Assembly (NCBI GenBank): GCA_022702705.1
Contig: CM040424.1
Span: 75,891,452 to 75,955,451, forward strand
Length of the DNA stretch: 64,000 nt
Source: Papilionanthe hookeriana x Papilionanthe teres
Lineage: Eukaryota > Streptophyta > Magnoliopsida > Asparagales > Orchidaceae
Direction of reading: 5' to 3'
A program made the position numbers and the translations under genes. The notes under the pieces are model-generated. The model ran no database searches and was not told the origin of the DNA. It was given only the letters and a program-made list of their open reading frames with translations. How positions within the stretch are numbered: the stretch's first letter is position 1; every line of letters starts with the position of its first letter. Below, piece by piece: positions 50,001-59,900 of this stretch.

Positions 50001-53000
50001 TGAATCGAGAGAGATCATTGGAAGAAGAAGTTCCCTTCAAGTTTAAGTAGTGAAGTGTGTGGCGGGGAGCTCCATGGAAGCCCCTGGTTGGTGGTGTGGC
50101 TTGCTAAGGAGAAAGAGTCATCTTCTTTCCATCTTTGCTTGAGCTTATTAGGACCCTTTTATAGTTGTCAATTGTTTTTGGCTAGCAAACAGTTTGGAGA
50201 CCATGTCATAAAAGAGATGCTGAAGATAAGTAAGACAAAATTGTAGAATACTTGTTTGATTCAACTTGGTTAAACATGGCTTTCAAAATAGAGCGTTATT
50301 AAGGTGAAAACCAGGGAAGATATGAACACATCATATCAACAACAAAATCTGAATATTAAAGTAGGTTTATTTGAATACAATTGATAAAATCTTTATGAAG
50401 TAGTCCTTAAATATTCCTCATTAGTTGACGTGCTAATGTGCCATACAATTTATAAATCCATTGAAGTCCAAGCCGCAACTTTTCATGTGGAGAAAATAGT
50501 TGGAATTACTATCCAGGGAAGCACTGCTTGCTGTATTTGCCATGGGAATATATATCTACTCCCCTTTAATGGTAGTTGTCTAATTGCTGAAGACCGATGG
50601 CTCAATCTGCTCTTTATATGGTAGATTTTTATCTGGAGTAAAGTTCAAGTATTTTAGATGGTTAGTAGCATTTTTCCTTTCCCTTTTGAATTAGATGGCA
50701 GCAGGCATCTAACAACAATATTTTAAAAAAATTTGAAAGATAAATATTGAGCCATATTTGGCTAATAGCATTTAGAAGTTGCCAATGATTTTTTATGAGT
50801 GTTTAGACGTTAGTTTTAGTAAGGACTTGTCAAGGTGAGAAAGTACTAAAAGTTACCAAATAGAAGAATAATACTTTTGAAGAATGCAAAAATAATGATA
50901 CATTAGTTGGACATGATTAATGTATGGCCGAGGAATTTTAAAGTTAGGCAAATCTTTGGTCATAATTTCAATAAATTTCAAAATTGGTTGGGTGTGAAAC
51001 GGAAAAAGGGATTGCTTAACTTGAGCTCAAGTCATACCTAACTTGAGTTCGGCTTGCCTATCAAATATTTAGGCTTGAGCTTGAGCTTGAGTGAGCTTAA
51101 AGGGCGAACTTGAGCTTAGCTTGTGAGCTCGTCAGAGAAGGCATTCACACGACCAATGGCTAGAGAAGGAATGAAATGCTGCGAGAAGGCAATGGATGTG
51201 ACTAGCGGCTAAGTAGTTGGTTTTTCCTGAGCCAACGCGCTAAGCCTCTTCAAGTTTGAACAAGAATGAGTTCGAGTTTGCGATCGAGCTTGGCAAGGAG
51301 GATGCAAAATATTTGAGAAACTAATTTAAAAATAAAGGAAGGTGTATAATTCACAAATTAATGTTGGAATTATGCTTATGAATAATATTGTGAAGTTATG
51401 AGAAGGACTGATGAAATTGAAATTTAAGATTATTTGTATTAAATATAGAGAATCTATTTTATAATGCTAAGAAATACTTAAGATTTGTTTTAAGATAATT
51501 GATTTAATAAATGTGTAGAGCATTTAAAAGATCTTCATATATAAAATGTTCCTTTTTTTTTAAATGTTTATAGTTGAGTTCCTTGGCAATTGATACCGTG
51601 GGTTTAGTGAAATTTTCCATATAAAAATGTGTTCAAGTTCTTATATGTATGATTTGTTAGTGACTGTATTTATTGGACCGACCAAATAAATTATCAATAT
51701 TAAGTATTTTGGTACATTGGTTATGGAGGTTCTTTAAAATGAAATGGATGCTGTAGTCTTAATTGGTTAAAGTATATTCGAAATAGTTAAAAATTGGATC
51801 ACTAAATTTCTTTAGAATAAAGGGCCTTTGGATTAACAAAGAATATTTAGTACATGATGTACATTTTTTGTGGATATGAAAGTAATTAGGATAGTGCTAA
51901 TGATGATAGCGATGATGATGATAATGATGTGGATGTGTATATAAGATTTAAAAGTTATAATGTTAGAAGATCTGGTGATATTTGAGTGATAATTCCAGGG
52001 GACGCCCTAGCCCTTGCAGAATGAGAACCATGCTGCTAAATTGAAGTACATCTGAAATAATATGGTGAGAGTAATTTGTATATTTTAGGTGACAATATTA
52101 TGATATTTTTGTTTCTGAGCATGAAATTCTCGTGCTTTATTTGATAAGATCGCCTCTGCTGGGCAACACGGATAGCACTTACGGCCATGTTTAGTGCAAT
52201 TAAAAGGAAAATTTAGAAATGTTTATATGGTAATTGGTGAAGTAAAGAGGGAAAAGAGAATTTAACATGCTTAGTTGGTAAAATGAAAGTTAAAGTCTGA
52301 TGCCACCTACAACGTTGAATGACAATGCAAGTAATAAAGACAATATGACTGCATAAATATTTGATTTAATCAAACTGCTGCCTTGGCTAAGTTTTTATTT
52401 TATCTGCTTTTTTTGGGCTGTATTCATTTGCAAGCATTTCATTACTTTATTCTTGCGAGATATATCTTACTGCTAATGTTTTTATTTTTCTTTGTTGAAT
52501 AGAGACATCAACATGCATACCACTCATTTCATATATATTTTACATGTCTCTACCACCATATCTCAACTTTTTACATGTATACCACCCAAATTGTTTTTAT
52601 CACATCAAAATTACCACCATTTTAACTTTTAAAAATTGAAATGCACCTTTTCATGAATGGATATGGTGGCATGTATGTAAAAATTGAAGTTTAGTTGTTT
52701 GATATGTAAATGGATTGGAATTGAGTTGTATGTTGCGTGCTTATGTAAATCTTCCTACCGTATTTCATAGTTTATGCCTTGAAGTTTCATCTGTTTGCAA
52801 ACTTGTTTAGGCCCTGAAGAGTGCGCTTGCTGCTGGAGCTGACAAGGACGAAGAGGATTCAGAGGGCAGAAGAGCCTTGCATTTTGCATGCGGCTATGGA
52901 GAGGTATGAATACTTAATTTTAAACTTGGTCTGCTGCTTGTCTATATTTTTTGTTGCGTTCAAAATGATCTCTCTCTAAACTTGGAGTTTCCTTGTAAAT

Positions 53001-54391
53001 TTACAAAGAAAAAAAAGGAAAAGTGTAATTTGAGAATGTTCAAGAATACTGACGCTCTATTGTAGGTCTACAATTATTGTAAAAATACTTTTTTTTTTCT
53101 TTGTTTATCTTTTTTAAAGGTCAAATAGATCAGGCACTTTGAATTTGTATAATGAAGGGATAAAGATTCATCAAGTTAAAAATGATTGAAAACAATACAA
53201 ACTGCAAAAAGATCTGTATAAGAATAAATAGAGAATAAAATTGTTTGAAAGTCATACTGAGAAGTCAAGATGAGACTAATGATGTTGCTACACGCTGATC
53301 CATATGGTTCTCTCGGTTGACTTTCTCTAGTAGATATTATAGAAACTGCAATGATTCCTTATTTACATTGGTTTTTCAGGTGGAATGTGCCCAAGTTCTT
53401 CTTGAGGCTGGAGCTGCTGTGGACGCTTTGGACAAGAACAAAAACACCGCTCTCCATTATGCTGCTGGGTATGGACGGAAGGAATGCGTAGCACTTCTGT
53501 TGGAAAACGGCGCTGCTGTGTAAGCCCTGCTGTTTCTTTTGTTTTACTCATTTTAATTTTTTCACCGTGTGTGGTGTCGGGTGTAAATGAGTGGACCTCG
53601 AGCTCGAGCTGATCTCGGTTTGAGCTTGAGCTTAATTAATTAATTGAGTTTGAGTTCGAGCTGGACTTTAATTGTACAAATTTGAGCTGCCTTGTTTATT
53701 ATGAAAATGTGAAAATAATATTAATTTAAGCAAATATTATAATAAAATGATAAATATAATGGGTAAGAAATCACTTTTATAAAATATAAAATATTAATTT
53801 TTAAATGTTTTTAATAAGTTAGATATAAAACTTTGAATTTTAATATTTTATGACTATATTTTATATAAATATTTATAATAATGTGCGGGCTCAAGAGCTA
53901 ATGAATCGAGTTTGGGTTGGCTCGGGTTAGTTTCTTAGAAGCTGCTTTTCAAGCCGAGCCCAAGTCAGCTCAAGAATCAGTTTAGGTCAATTCACTCCTA
54001 TAGGGGGCATTTACACACATTGACACATAATTCTTATATATTTGCATATCTACCTGCTGAGCTTTCATATGTAAAAACACACCACTCAGAGCTTTGACAT
54101 AATATAAAAAATACTAGTATCACGTACTTTCATGAATTCATGCCAAGCTATTTAACACCGAAGTGTTCTAAACTTGTGAAAACATAAGAATTGTGTGGTA
54201 CGTATGTAAATTTTCATCTATATATATATATATATATTATTTGATACATATAACGTTACTGCATTGTTTTTATCTTGGATATTTGTTGCAGCACTCTCCA
54301 GAATTTGGATGGTAAAACACCAATTGAGGTGGCGAAGTTAAACAATCAGGATGAGGTCCTGAAGCTACTTGAGAAGGATGCCTTTCTATAA
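34147..54391 (+). CDS. AKR2: AKR2-type ankyrin repeat chaperone for chloroplast outer-envelope proteins, eight exons
   Basis: Exons: 34147-34165, 36885-37018, 38794-39003, 39087-39235, 46374-46545, 52811-52903, 53380-53519 and 54292-54391. All introns are GT-AG and phases agree. The total is 1,017 nt, 338 residues, close to the ~340 of Arabidopsis AKR2A/B. Residues 1-35 are Ser/Gly-rich. Residues about 45-187 hold the Sti1-like helical region (NDPSIKDLASQIATDP, DPSMSSMLDNL, DPSLKPILDEIEAGGP, KYWNDQEVLQKLGQAMG). An acidic PEST-like stretch (about 195-212) follows. Four ankyrin repeats (213-338) include RRALHFACGYGE, NTALHYAAGYGRKECVALLL and KTPIEVAKLNNQDEV, ending LLEKDAFL. The family binds signal- and tail-anchored outer-envelope proteins such as OEP7 in the cytosol and delivers them to chloroplasts; its ankyrin domain binds envelope galactolipid and phosphatidylglycerol. 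No disabling change is seen. Introns 1, 4 and 5 (2.7, 7.1 and 6.3 kb) carry transposons. Confidence 0.96.
34166..36884 (+). other. AKR2 intron 1
   Basis: A GT-AG intron of 2,719 bp. It contains the hAT MITE at 34512-35139 and a poly-C/poly-A run near 35287-35330. At 35892 a Tourist-like start (GGGTCTATTTGGGGTAGC) is present without a matching right end. A minus-strand stretch around 36145-36327 has a short frame of unknown origin. Confidence 0.85.
34512..35139. mobile_element. hAT-type MITE in AKR2 intron 1
   Basis: A 628-bp element begins TAGGGGTGCAAAC and ends GACAGTCCTA. It is flanked by GTCTCATT (34504-34511) and GTCTCATC (35140-35147), an 8-bp target duplication with one change, as for hAT elements. 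The interior has TTGTTCGGC, CGAGCTTGAGCGAG and TTCGTGAACAAC repeats shared with the copy at 55503. A CA microsatellite (34952-35002) has grown inside it, and some unrelated AT-rich DNA sits in the middle. Confidence 0.75.
37019..38793 (+). other. AKR2 intron 2
   Basis: A GT-AG intron of 1,775 bp, AT-rich, with a probable small repeat at about 37430-37912 listed separately. The remainder shows nothing else. Confidence 0.85.
37430..37912. mobile_element. Short repeat with GTGTCCGTGTCC ends, likely non-autonomous transposon
   Basis: The left part reads GGCTACAATTCTAAGATGCACAGACACTTCT. The right part has AGAAGTGTCGTGTCCGTGTCCCCGTGTC, partly its inverse. The interior contains CGACGCGCCTTGGACATGTC and ACGTGTGTCTGACATGCGTC. 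This arrangement recalls a repeat common in plant genomes. Exact ends and a target duplication are not resolved. Confidence 0.4.
41265..41620 (+). pseudogene. Ty1/copia gag-protease fragment
   Basis: The frame reads YTWTVDAGVSNHIV and then a stop followed by DKTVF, with NIQITVGSLSKVAGN in another frame. This is the copia protease neighbourhood (W-DSG-S-H, then the DGS-SKV block), with DSG changed to DAG. The next 200 bp may continue it (CPVTWDK). No LTRs are seen, so it is an old scrap. Confidence 0.6.
42536..42917. mobile_element. Possible hAT-type MITE, degenerate
   Basis: The left end CATGGGTGTCCAAAGTTGGC resembles the right end read in reverse (TAGGGCTATCAATTTGTGCC). The interior has GGGTCGAGTC, GACTCGAACT and related repeats. 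The flanking octamers (GTACGTGA and GCATGCGG) differ only by transitions, so a decayed 8-bp target duplication is possible but not shown. Confidence 0.35.
44191..44265. repeat. 38-bp tandem duplication
   Basis: The unit CATACTAGCAAATCATGCCT plus TCAAATTAGGTAAGCCT occurs at 44191-44227 and, with one change, at 44229-44265. Confidence 0.95.
45045..46095 (-). mobile_element. L1-type LINE 3' fragment, antisense in AKR2 intron 4
   Basis: On the minus strand, a zinc-binding block (CCNLCKSHDESVNHLFINCSF, about 46050-45985) is followed by IIIWFIWISRNNARFNN and then an RNase H-type block (KINFDGSWHAR, SVGGIVRD, VVEADTMVFGLQLAKKLGW). This zf-RVT then RNase H order is the C-terminal part of plant L1 ORF2. 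Stops and frameshifts are present and the RT itself is absent. The fragment sits antisense to AKR2 transcription. Confidence 0.8.
46974..47383 (+). mobile_element. RTE-type LINE 3' fragment in AKR2 intron 5, degenerate
   Basis: It matches the 3' part of the LINE at 6992-7973: AGATGAGAATGCTTAGGTGG, then TGATCCGATTAAGAGAGTAG and the tail TGTAGCCGACCCCACTTAGT, ending in TTGTTATTG. The frame has several stops and indels. Flanks (TGTATTCATTTATTTAAAG and TGTACTCAATGAAATAAAG) could be a decayed target duplication. Confidence 0.85.
47773..48290. mobile_element. hAT-type MITE with perfect 8-bp target duplication, AKR2 intron 5
   Basis: A 518-bp element with ends TAGGGATGTGAGTC and GATTACATTCCTA. CATGGAAA flanks it at 47765-47772 and 48291-48298. 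The interior has GAGCCGGCTCGATAAGTGGC-type direct repeats near the left end, an AT-rich middle, and AGCTCAAGCTCGAGCTCG on the right. It has no ORF, so a transposase would have to come from elsewhere. Confidence 0.85.
48810..50600. repeat. Diverged direct duplication within intron 5
   Basis: The block at about 48810-49150 and the block at about 50240-50600 align loosely in order. Shared landmarks are TTGTTTAATG/TTGTTTGATT, GAAGGTGGAAAA/AAGGTGAAAACC, TCATGTGG-GAAAA, and CTGCACTAGTTTTATTTGCTATGGGAA against CTGCTTGCTGTATTTGCCATGGGAA. It is probably an old repeat family or local duplication of unknown type. Confidence 0.4.
52504..52753. mobile_element. MITE, CATGCATGTAAAT-ended family, AKR2 intron 5
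   Basis: The left end has CATCAACATGCATACCACTC and the right end GTTGCGTGCTTATGTAAATC, inverse in outline. An inner repeat of the left end (TTTACATGTATACCACCCAA) suggests a rearranged or nested copy. It ends about 57 bp before exon 6. Confidence 0.55.
53520..54291 (+). other. AKR2 intron 7
   Basis: A GT-AG intron of 772 bp. It holds a hAT-family fragment (about 53577-53998: GGGTGTAAATGAGTGGAC on the left and GTCAATTCACTCCTA on the right, without a clear target duplication) and the MITE at 54004. Confidence 0.85.
54004..54217. mobile_element. MITE, CATGCATGTAAAT-ended family, AKR2 intron 7
   Basis: The left end GGGCATTTACACACATTGACACATAATTCTTATATA is mirrored by the right end ACATAAGAATTGTGTGGTACGTATGTAAATTTT. 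No ORF. It lies directly beside the hAT-family fragment. Confidence 0.6.
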
Positions 54392-54680
54392 CATGTTGTA
54401 ATGTTTGCACCAGACATTCTGTTGAGATTACAAATATCAATCCAGGTTGCATCTCAGGCATCATTCAACCTGTATTACACTTGTTCTGCTATGCTTTTAT
54501 CTTTCACAGCCTTTTTTTTTTTTTTAATGAACCGACTAGCTTTTTCGAGAGTAATGACATCTAAACTATTTGTGCATTTGTTCATCTTTTTTTCCTTTTC
54601 TTTTCTTTTGTATTCGGTGTATGTTGAATTAAAATTTATTCATTATTAAAACGAGGTTGTGTTCAATAATTTGATGCTGT
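54392..54680 (+). other. AKR2 3' UTR region
   Basis: T-rich sequence follows the stop, with an A-rich stretch (TTCATTATTAAAACG, TTCAATAATTTG) near 54640-54675 that could direct polyadenylation. The exact end is not determined. Confidence 0.45.
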
Positions 54681-54861
54681 TTTGATTGTTTGTTTGCTAA
54701 AATTTATGTAGGAGTTTTTCAAGTTTTATTTTATTTTATAATGAAAAAAAAATAATGGTTTTATTTTTTATGTTGGTAAAATCTGCTTGGTATTTATTTT
54801 AAATGGATTTGTTTCCTCTAGCAGTTGCATTTTTCCAACCTTTTTTAGGGGCAATTACATA

Positions 54862-55045
54862 ATTTTTCTTTTTTATTGAATAAAAAAGAATGGTTTGAGG
54901 CTATGATACGATCTCTCAACTATTCTCATGTGCTTAACTACTTGATCCCGCTCTGCAAGACAGATGCACTGTGGCAGGCTCGAACTCGTGACTTCAAGGG
55001 ACTCATGTTAGGCTGCACTACTAAAGAGTCATGACTAGTGGCACT
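54862..55045 (-). mobile_element. tRNA-derived SINE with 12-bp target duplication
   Basis: GGCAATTACATA occurs at 54850-54861 and 55046-55057, flanking 184 bp exactly. On the minus strand there is a B-box-like GAGTTCGAGCC (54977-54987). About 40 bases upstream lies an A-box-like TGACTCTTTAGTAGTGCAGCC. The 3' tail is A-rich (AATAAAAAAGAAAAAT). This is the layout of a Pol III-transcribed SINE with a tRNA-like head. The SINE family is not identified. Confidence 0.75.
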
Positions 55046-55349
55046 GGCAATTACATACATAATACTAAGAAACTTTGATATTCACGGAACTTGATTGCCC
55101 TTTCATCTATATTTCAAATTCTCACTCAAAATGTAAAAATAAAATCAAAATAAAATCTGTCGTTTTCATTATATTTTCAACGGTTTGATCGTGGTGGCAT
55201 GTATAAATAGATTAATCTTTTCAAAAAAATTGAAAGTGTTTGTTTTGTAAATAATTAAGTTTTGGGTGTCATGCATGTAATTATCTTTTTTATTTAGCAA
55301 TAGCATAGTTTGGTTTCTGGCAAGGGTGATATATTTTTTAAGATCATAG

Positions 55350-56150
55350 TGTCACAGAAAAAGTCTTACATCAGTCAGATGTGGGTCGAAGAACAGTATT
55401 TAAATTTTGGGCTATCAGAGCAGAGTATTGTCTGTCAGGTGTGTGGATTCTTCACAGTCCAATGGGACCCTCGGTGAAGCCGATTCGTGACGAGGGCGTC
55501 ACTAGGACTGGCAATTTGGCTCGTTGTTCGCGAACAGCTCGTGTTCGGCTCGTTAAGTAGCTCGTGTTCGGCTCGTTCGTTAAGCTTAACGAGCCGAACA
55601 CGAACAAATTTTAAGCTCGAAATGTTAACGAGCCGAACACAAACAATTGTTTGTTCGCTCGTGTTCGACTCGAATTGCTCGAAATAAAAAAATAATCATA
55701 TAATTATTTATATAATAATTTATTATATATATTATTATATATTAATATATTATATATATTTATATTTAAGTTTAAATCATAACTAGCTTATGTAGGTAGC
55801 GTGGTTATCTTCTTGTTTCCATTCATTTGGTTCGGGTTCGAATCCATGTTGGACATATATTTTTCCAATTAATTTTAATGAGCCAATTTCGAGCCGAACA
55901 CGAGCCGAACACGAACAAGAGTATTTAATTCGAGCCAAACACGAACACACCTTTCACGAGCCATTTCGAACACGAGCCGAGCTAATTTCGAACGAGCCGA
56001 ACACGAGTCAAGCCTGAGCTCGCTCAAGCTCGGCTCGTTTACAGCCCTAGGCGTCACATGATTGGGTGGAGGAGAATGTCACGAACAAAAAGTCCCACAT
56101 CATGTAAGTGTAGGGCTGAAGAGCAGTATTTAAGTCCTGGACCATCCACC
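55350..56150 (+). mobile_element. SMART/TRIM-like miniature LTR retrotransposon, interrupted by a hAT MITE
   Basis: Two related blocks start TGTCACAGAAAAAGTCTTAC (55350) and TGTCACGAACAAAAAGTCCC (56077) and share GAAGARCAGTATTTAA. After the first comes CTATCAGAGCAGAG (about 55412), like the initiator-Met primer site TGGTATCAGAGC. Immediately before the second is GGGTGGAGGAGAA, a polypurine tract. Removing the hAT element and one 8-bp duplication leaves about 172 bp between the block starts, so each LTR is under 100 bp and no gene fits. The right end and target duplication are not resolved. Confidence 0.55.
55503..56049. mobile_element. hAT-type MITE with perfect 8-bp target duplication
   Basis: A 547-bp element with ends TAGGACTGGCAA and, reversed, TAGGGCTGTAAACGAGCCGA. 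GGCGTCAC lies at 55495-55502 and 56050-56057. The subterminal regions carry many GCTCGTTCG, CGAGCCGAACACGA and AGCTCGGCTCG repeats in opposite orientations, around an AT-rich middle. Short ORFs across these repeats are artefacts. Confidence 0.85.
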
Positions 56151-56313
56151 TCTGTTAAGAATTCTTTTGAGAGTGTGACAATAGTTTGAAGTTTGGAGAG
56201 TTGATCCTAACTACAAGGTCACTTAACTAACATAAGATTAATGATTCACTATTTCCGAGTACTATTTCCGAGTGCATGTGGCGTTCAACAGAGGGACTGC
56301 GAAATAACCATGG

Positions 56314-56503
56314 GGCATTTGCTTGCATACCACCCAATTCTTGTGTATTTACAACATTTTTTTTAAACATTTATAACACCCAAATGTTTAATATCTCATT
56401 AAAGATTTTCATTGCAAGTAATATGGTATTTTTGTAAAAATTGAAGTTTAGGTGTTAGATTTGTACATACATAAGAATTGAGAGGGCATGTATGTAAATC
56501 TTT
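56314..56503. mobile_element. MITE, CATGCATGTAAAT-ended family
   Basis: The left end GGGCATTTGCTTGCATACCACCCAATTCTTGTGTA is the approximate inverse of the right end ACATAAGAATTGAGAGGGCATGTATGTAAATC, an inverted repeat of about 33 bases. It is the clearest copy in the window. No ORF and no evident target duplication. Confidence 0.65.
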
Positions 56504-56849
56504 CAATAAACCAATCTTTTAATCTCAATATTCTCCGTGCTTAATATTTTCTCCTATATTTGAAGAGCTGCCCACAACACCTCTTCTAGTAAGAAATTTT
56601 ACCAAAATATTTTTTGAGTAGTAGTGGTGTATAATGCAATGTACAAATAATCAGTATTGCAAGTATCTACATAGCTAAACTGAATATATATATTGTGGAA
56701 TAATTGAATACTATTTTAGAAAGATTATGAGATGCATGTGGATCATTGCAATTAAGTTTCATGGATTTGATCCTACATATTACTGAATTTGCATATTAAA
56801 GTTTAGTTAAAAGGTTAATATTTATGATGATATGTAGTTGTGAAGTACG

Positions 56850-56881
56850 GGTCAATCACTCAAGTATATGTGTCGATCAAG

Positions 56882-56957
<76 letters not shown>

Positions 56958-59900
56958 TTATTTCATGTATCGAACTTAGAATTGTTTAATTTTCACAACA
57001 AGAATATTCTAGCTTACTTGTTCTAATTCAAGCTTAGAGAGTATAAATTTAGGAGATTTAAAAGTTACTTATCCAAACTTTTTTCAACAATAGAATCCTA
57101 TAGTGAGAAAGAGGGTAGTCTGTCAAGTGAAAGGGTTGTCCTTTAGATTGGACCTAAAATTCTAGAATTAATCACGTGCTCTAGTTGTTAGTGGCAATAA
57201 GGAGTAAATTGCTACTTTAACCTATTGCAATGGATTTAAGAATGCATGAGCTTTCATATTATACTTTACTTCCTAAATCATACAAAATTCACTAGATTTT
57301 TTTATTTTTCTATGCGATTGAGCTATCCTAAGCACAATATCCTTATTTTAACCTAATTATTCCACTAAATTTATTTTTCAGAAACTCTTAGATCACAATA
57401 AATTTTAACAAAATAATTTGTTAGATTGAAAATAGATGATGAACGAAAAGTTAAAACATCAGCATTACACATGTTTGAATCAATGGCGTAATAAAATGAA
57501 ATTCCAAAATCCTAAGTTATCAATCCAATAGAGAAAAATCAATAATAGTTAAAATTGTTCCCGAGATTGTTGGTCGCCAAACTTTCTTCTTCGCTCCAAT
57601 AATCACTTTGTAGAACTCACATATAACAATACACTTATATCACACACGTCTCTCATAATTCCTCTAATTGTTCCTCCATGCTCTCACCATGCTTTGGATG
57701 CTTCAATGATGTTATGATAATTACTGCACTATATGAAAGAGAACCTAATATTCTATCCCTCTTTAGTTTTTTAAGTATTTTGTGATTCCATATAGATGGT
57801 AGAACACATGACCCTTATATGTCTGTTGACGCTTGCTAGACTTCTCATTGTAACACCCTATCTCTCTACATGCTTATGCTTGGATAGGAGCCATGTCATC
57901 CTACTATGACACCAAACTTCAATGCTCTTTGAGTGTTCACACCAAGGGGAGTGGTGCCCTCAACATTGATGCTAGACTTCCAATGTCTCTAAATTAACCT
58001 GTTAATGAAGTGAAACCCTGGCACTAGACTGGTGTCGAACTTCCCGTCTCTCTCATGAAGTGGCGACGTTGCGTCAGAAGTGACACCTGACTTACGACTT
58101 CTATTGATGTTCATTTCTAGGATAGACACCAGGTTTCTATGACAGGCGTCCAACTTCCTGCTTCTCACTCCAAGCTTTCAACAGCTTTCCTTCATATCTA
58201 CTTTTTGCACAACTCTAAACAAAAATATCATAAAAAAAACATACACAACTATAATATTTATTGTCAAATATACAACTATTTTAATACACATTTTATATTT
58301 ATTATATTCCCCATACTTAAATATTACTTGCCCTCTAGTGTTTCAATATGAAAATATAAAATCATTGAAAATTCATGGCAAATATATATTAGGATTATAT
58401 GTTCTTTAGTGATAAGGTAAATAAATAATTAATGACACATAAATCTCTTCTTAAAATTGAAATTTCTTCGAAGCCCCTAATATTTGAACAAAACCTATGT
58501 CAATACTCTTTTTGTATAAGTTCCACTAAATCACTTATTTTTAAATAATATTATTTTTTAAATATATTTGATTCAAATTGACTAATCAATTAAATAATAT
58601 TAATTCAATTATTATTCTTTTGAAAAAAAATATTTTGAACTTAAAGTTTAAGAATTTTTAAATTTTTAAATAGAGATTGATACCAATTTTAGATTTCAGG
58701 ATTAATCTCAGGCTTCTTCTTTAAATCTCTTAAAAATATCTTTTATTCCATTTGAGCTTTTTCAATATATCTCTTTCATCTAATTTTCTCTTTCTTTTAT
58801 CTTTCAAGCCAATTACTATATAAGATGAAGAATTTCTCTTTTTTTTTTGAATATTGATTCTTTCCTAAGTGATTCTCAATTGTCTCCTAACTCAATTCAA
58901 ATGATTATAGTTCAATGGATACTAACTACAAACTAAATTATTTGAAGTTATTAAGTTATATATATATTTGTTGAGTTCATATTATTTATAGCCAATTTTA
59001 ATCTAAAATAATTAATTATAGTTATTGGTCAATCACTACACAGTCAATAACAGTTTTCAATGCTTAATAAAGAGTTATGCCACATTTAATTATTTTCTTT
59101 ACTAATTAAATATTTCATTTTCAATAGAAGTCTAAGACTTAGATATTTATTCTAACATTCGGGCGCGATTCTTATAAATTCTCTCCCTCAAACTTATTCT
59201 CTACTACATATGTAGATAAAATTATAATAGAAAAAAAAATATGTGGGAAATAAATAAAATAAATATAGGTAAACACATATGCTAACTGATAAATGATTAC
59301 AAAATAGTGGAACAACACGAATAATCACATATAATCAATAAATCGACTAAGTAGTAATATGATCAAAGTCAAAATTACAAGCAAGTTAGTTAATAGTGCC
59401 CTATTCATCATCGTACTCCTAAACATGAGTGGAAGGTGTATGCTTTCGAGATAATAATTAACTACCTAAAATTATGCACATTAAAGTGAAGAAAAATACA
59501 ATATGTTTCCTTCCAATTAGCGTTTGATTTAATGTCAACAATCTGACCAAATAATAGACATACATAATAAAGAAAAATAACATGCAATTAAACAACAATA
59601 TGACACTTGTGTTTCGTCCCAAGTAGCACTTGATTTATTGTCCTCATCCAAAAATGTCAAATCATTAATAAAATTTTTCTACATGATTAAATTATCCTTT
59701 CAGTGGTCCTTAATCAATCTCATAATATTTTTCATTGTTGTGGATAATTTTTTAGGCTATCAAATTTCAGTCCCGATCTTGAATCTTCCTGAGTAAATAT
59801 ATTTTATATATTTTTCTTTGTACCTTTAACGGTTAGCTAACAGTTGGGTCATCATGGTAGGTCTGGCTTCTCTTAATATTGATCTCCTAAAGATAGATAA

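Larger units (their letters stand above)
46546..52810 (+). other. AKR2 intron 5, 6.3 kb
   Basis: A phase-0 GT-AG intron joining GTTGAG to GCCCTGAAG. It contains an RTE LINE tail (46974), a hAT MITE (47773), a diverged internal duplication (about 48810 and 50240), a fragment of the hAT family (about 51020-51300, GAGCTTGAGCTTGAGTGAGC) and a MITE (52504). The other stretches are featureless AT-rich DNA. Confidence 0.85.

Noticed and set aside
54970..54995. A functional tRNA gene
   Set aside because: Only the B box and a loose A box are present, with no cloverleaf; the target duplication and A-rich tail point to a SINE.
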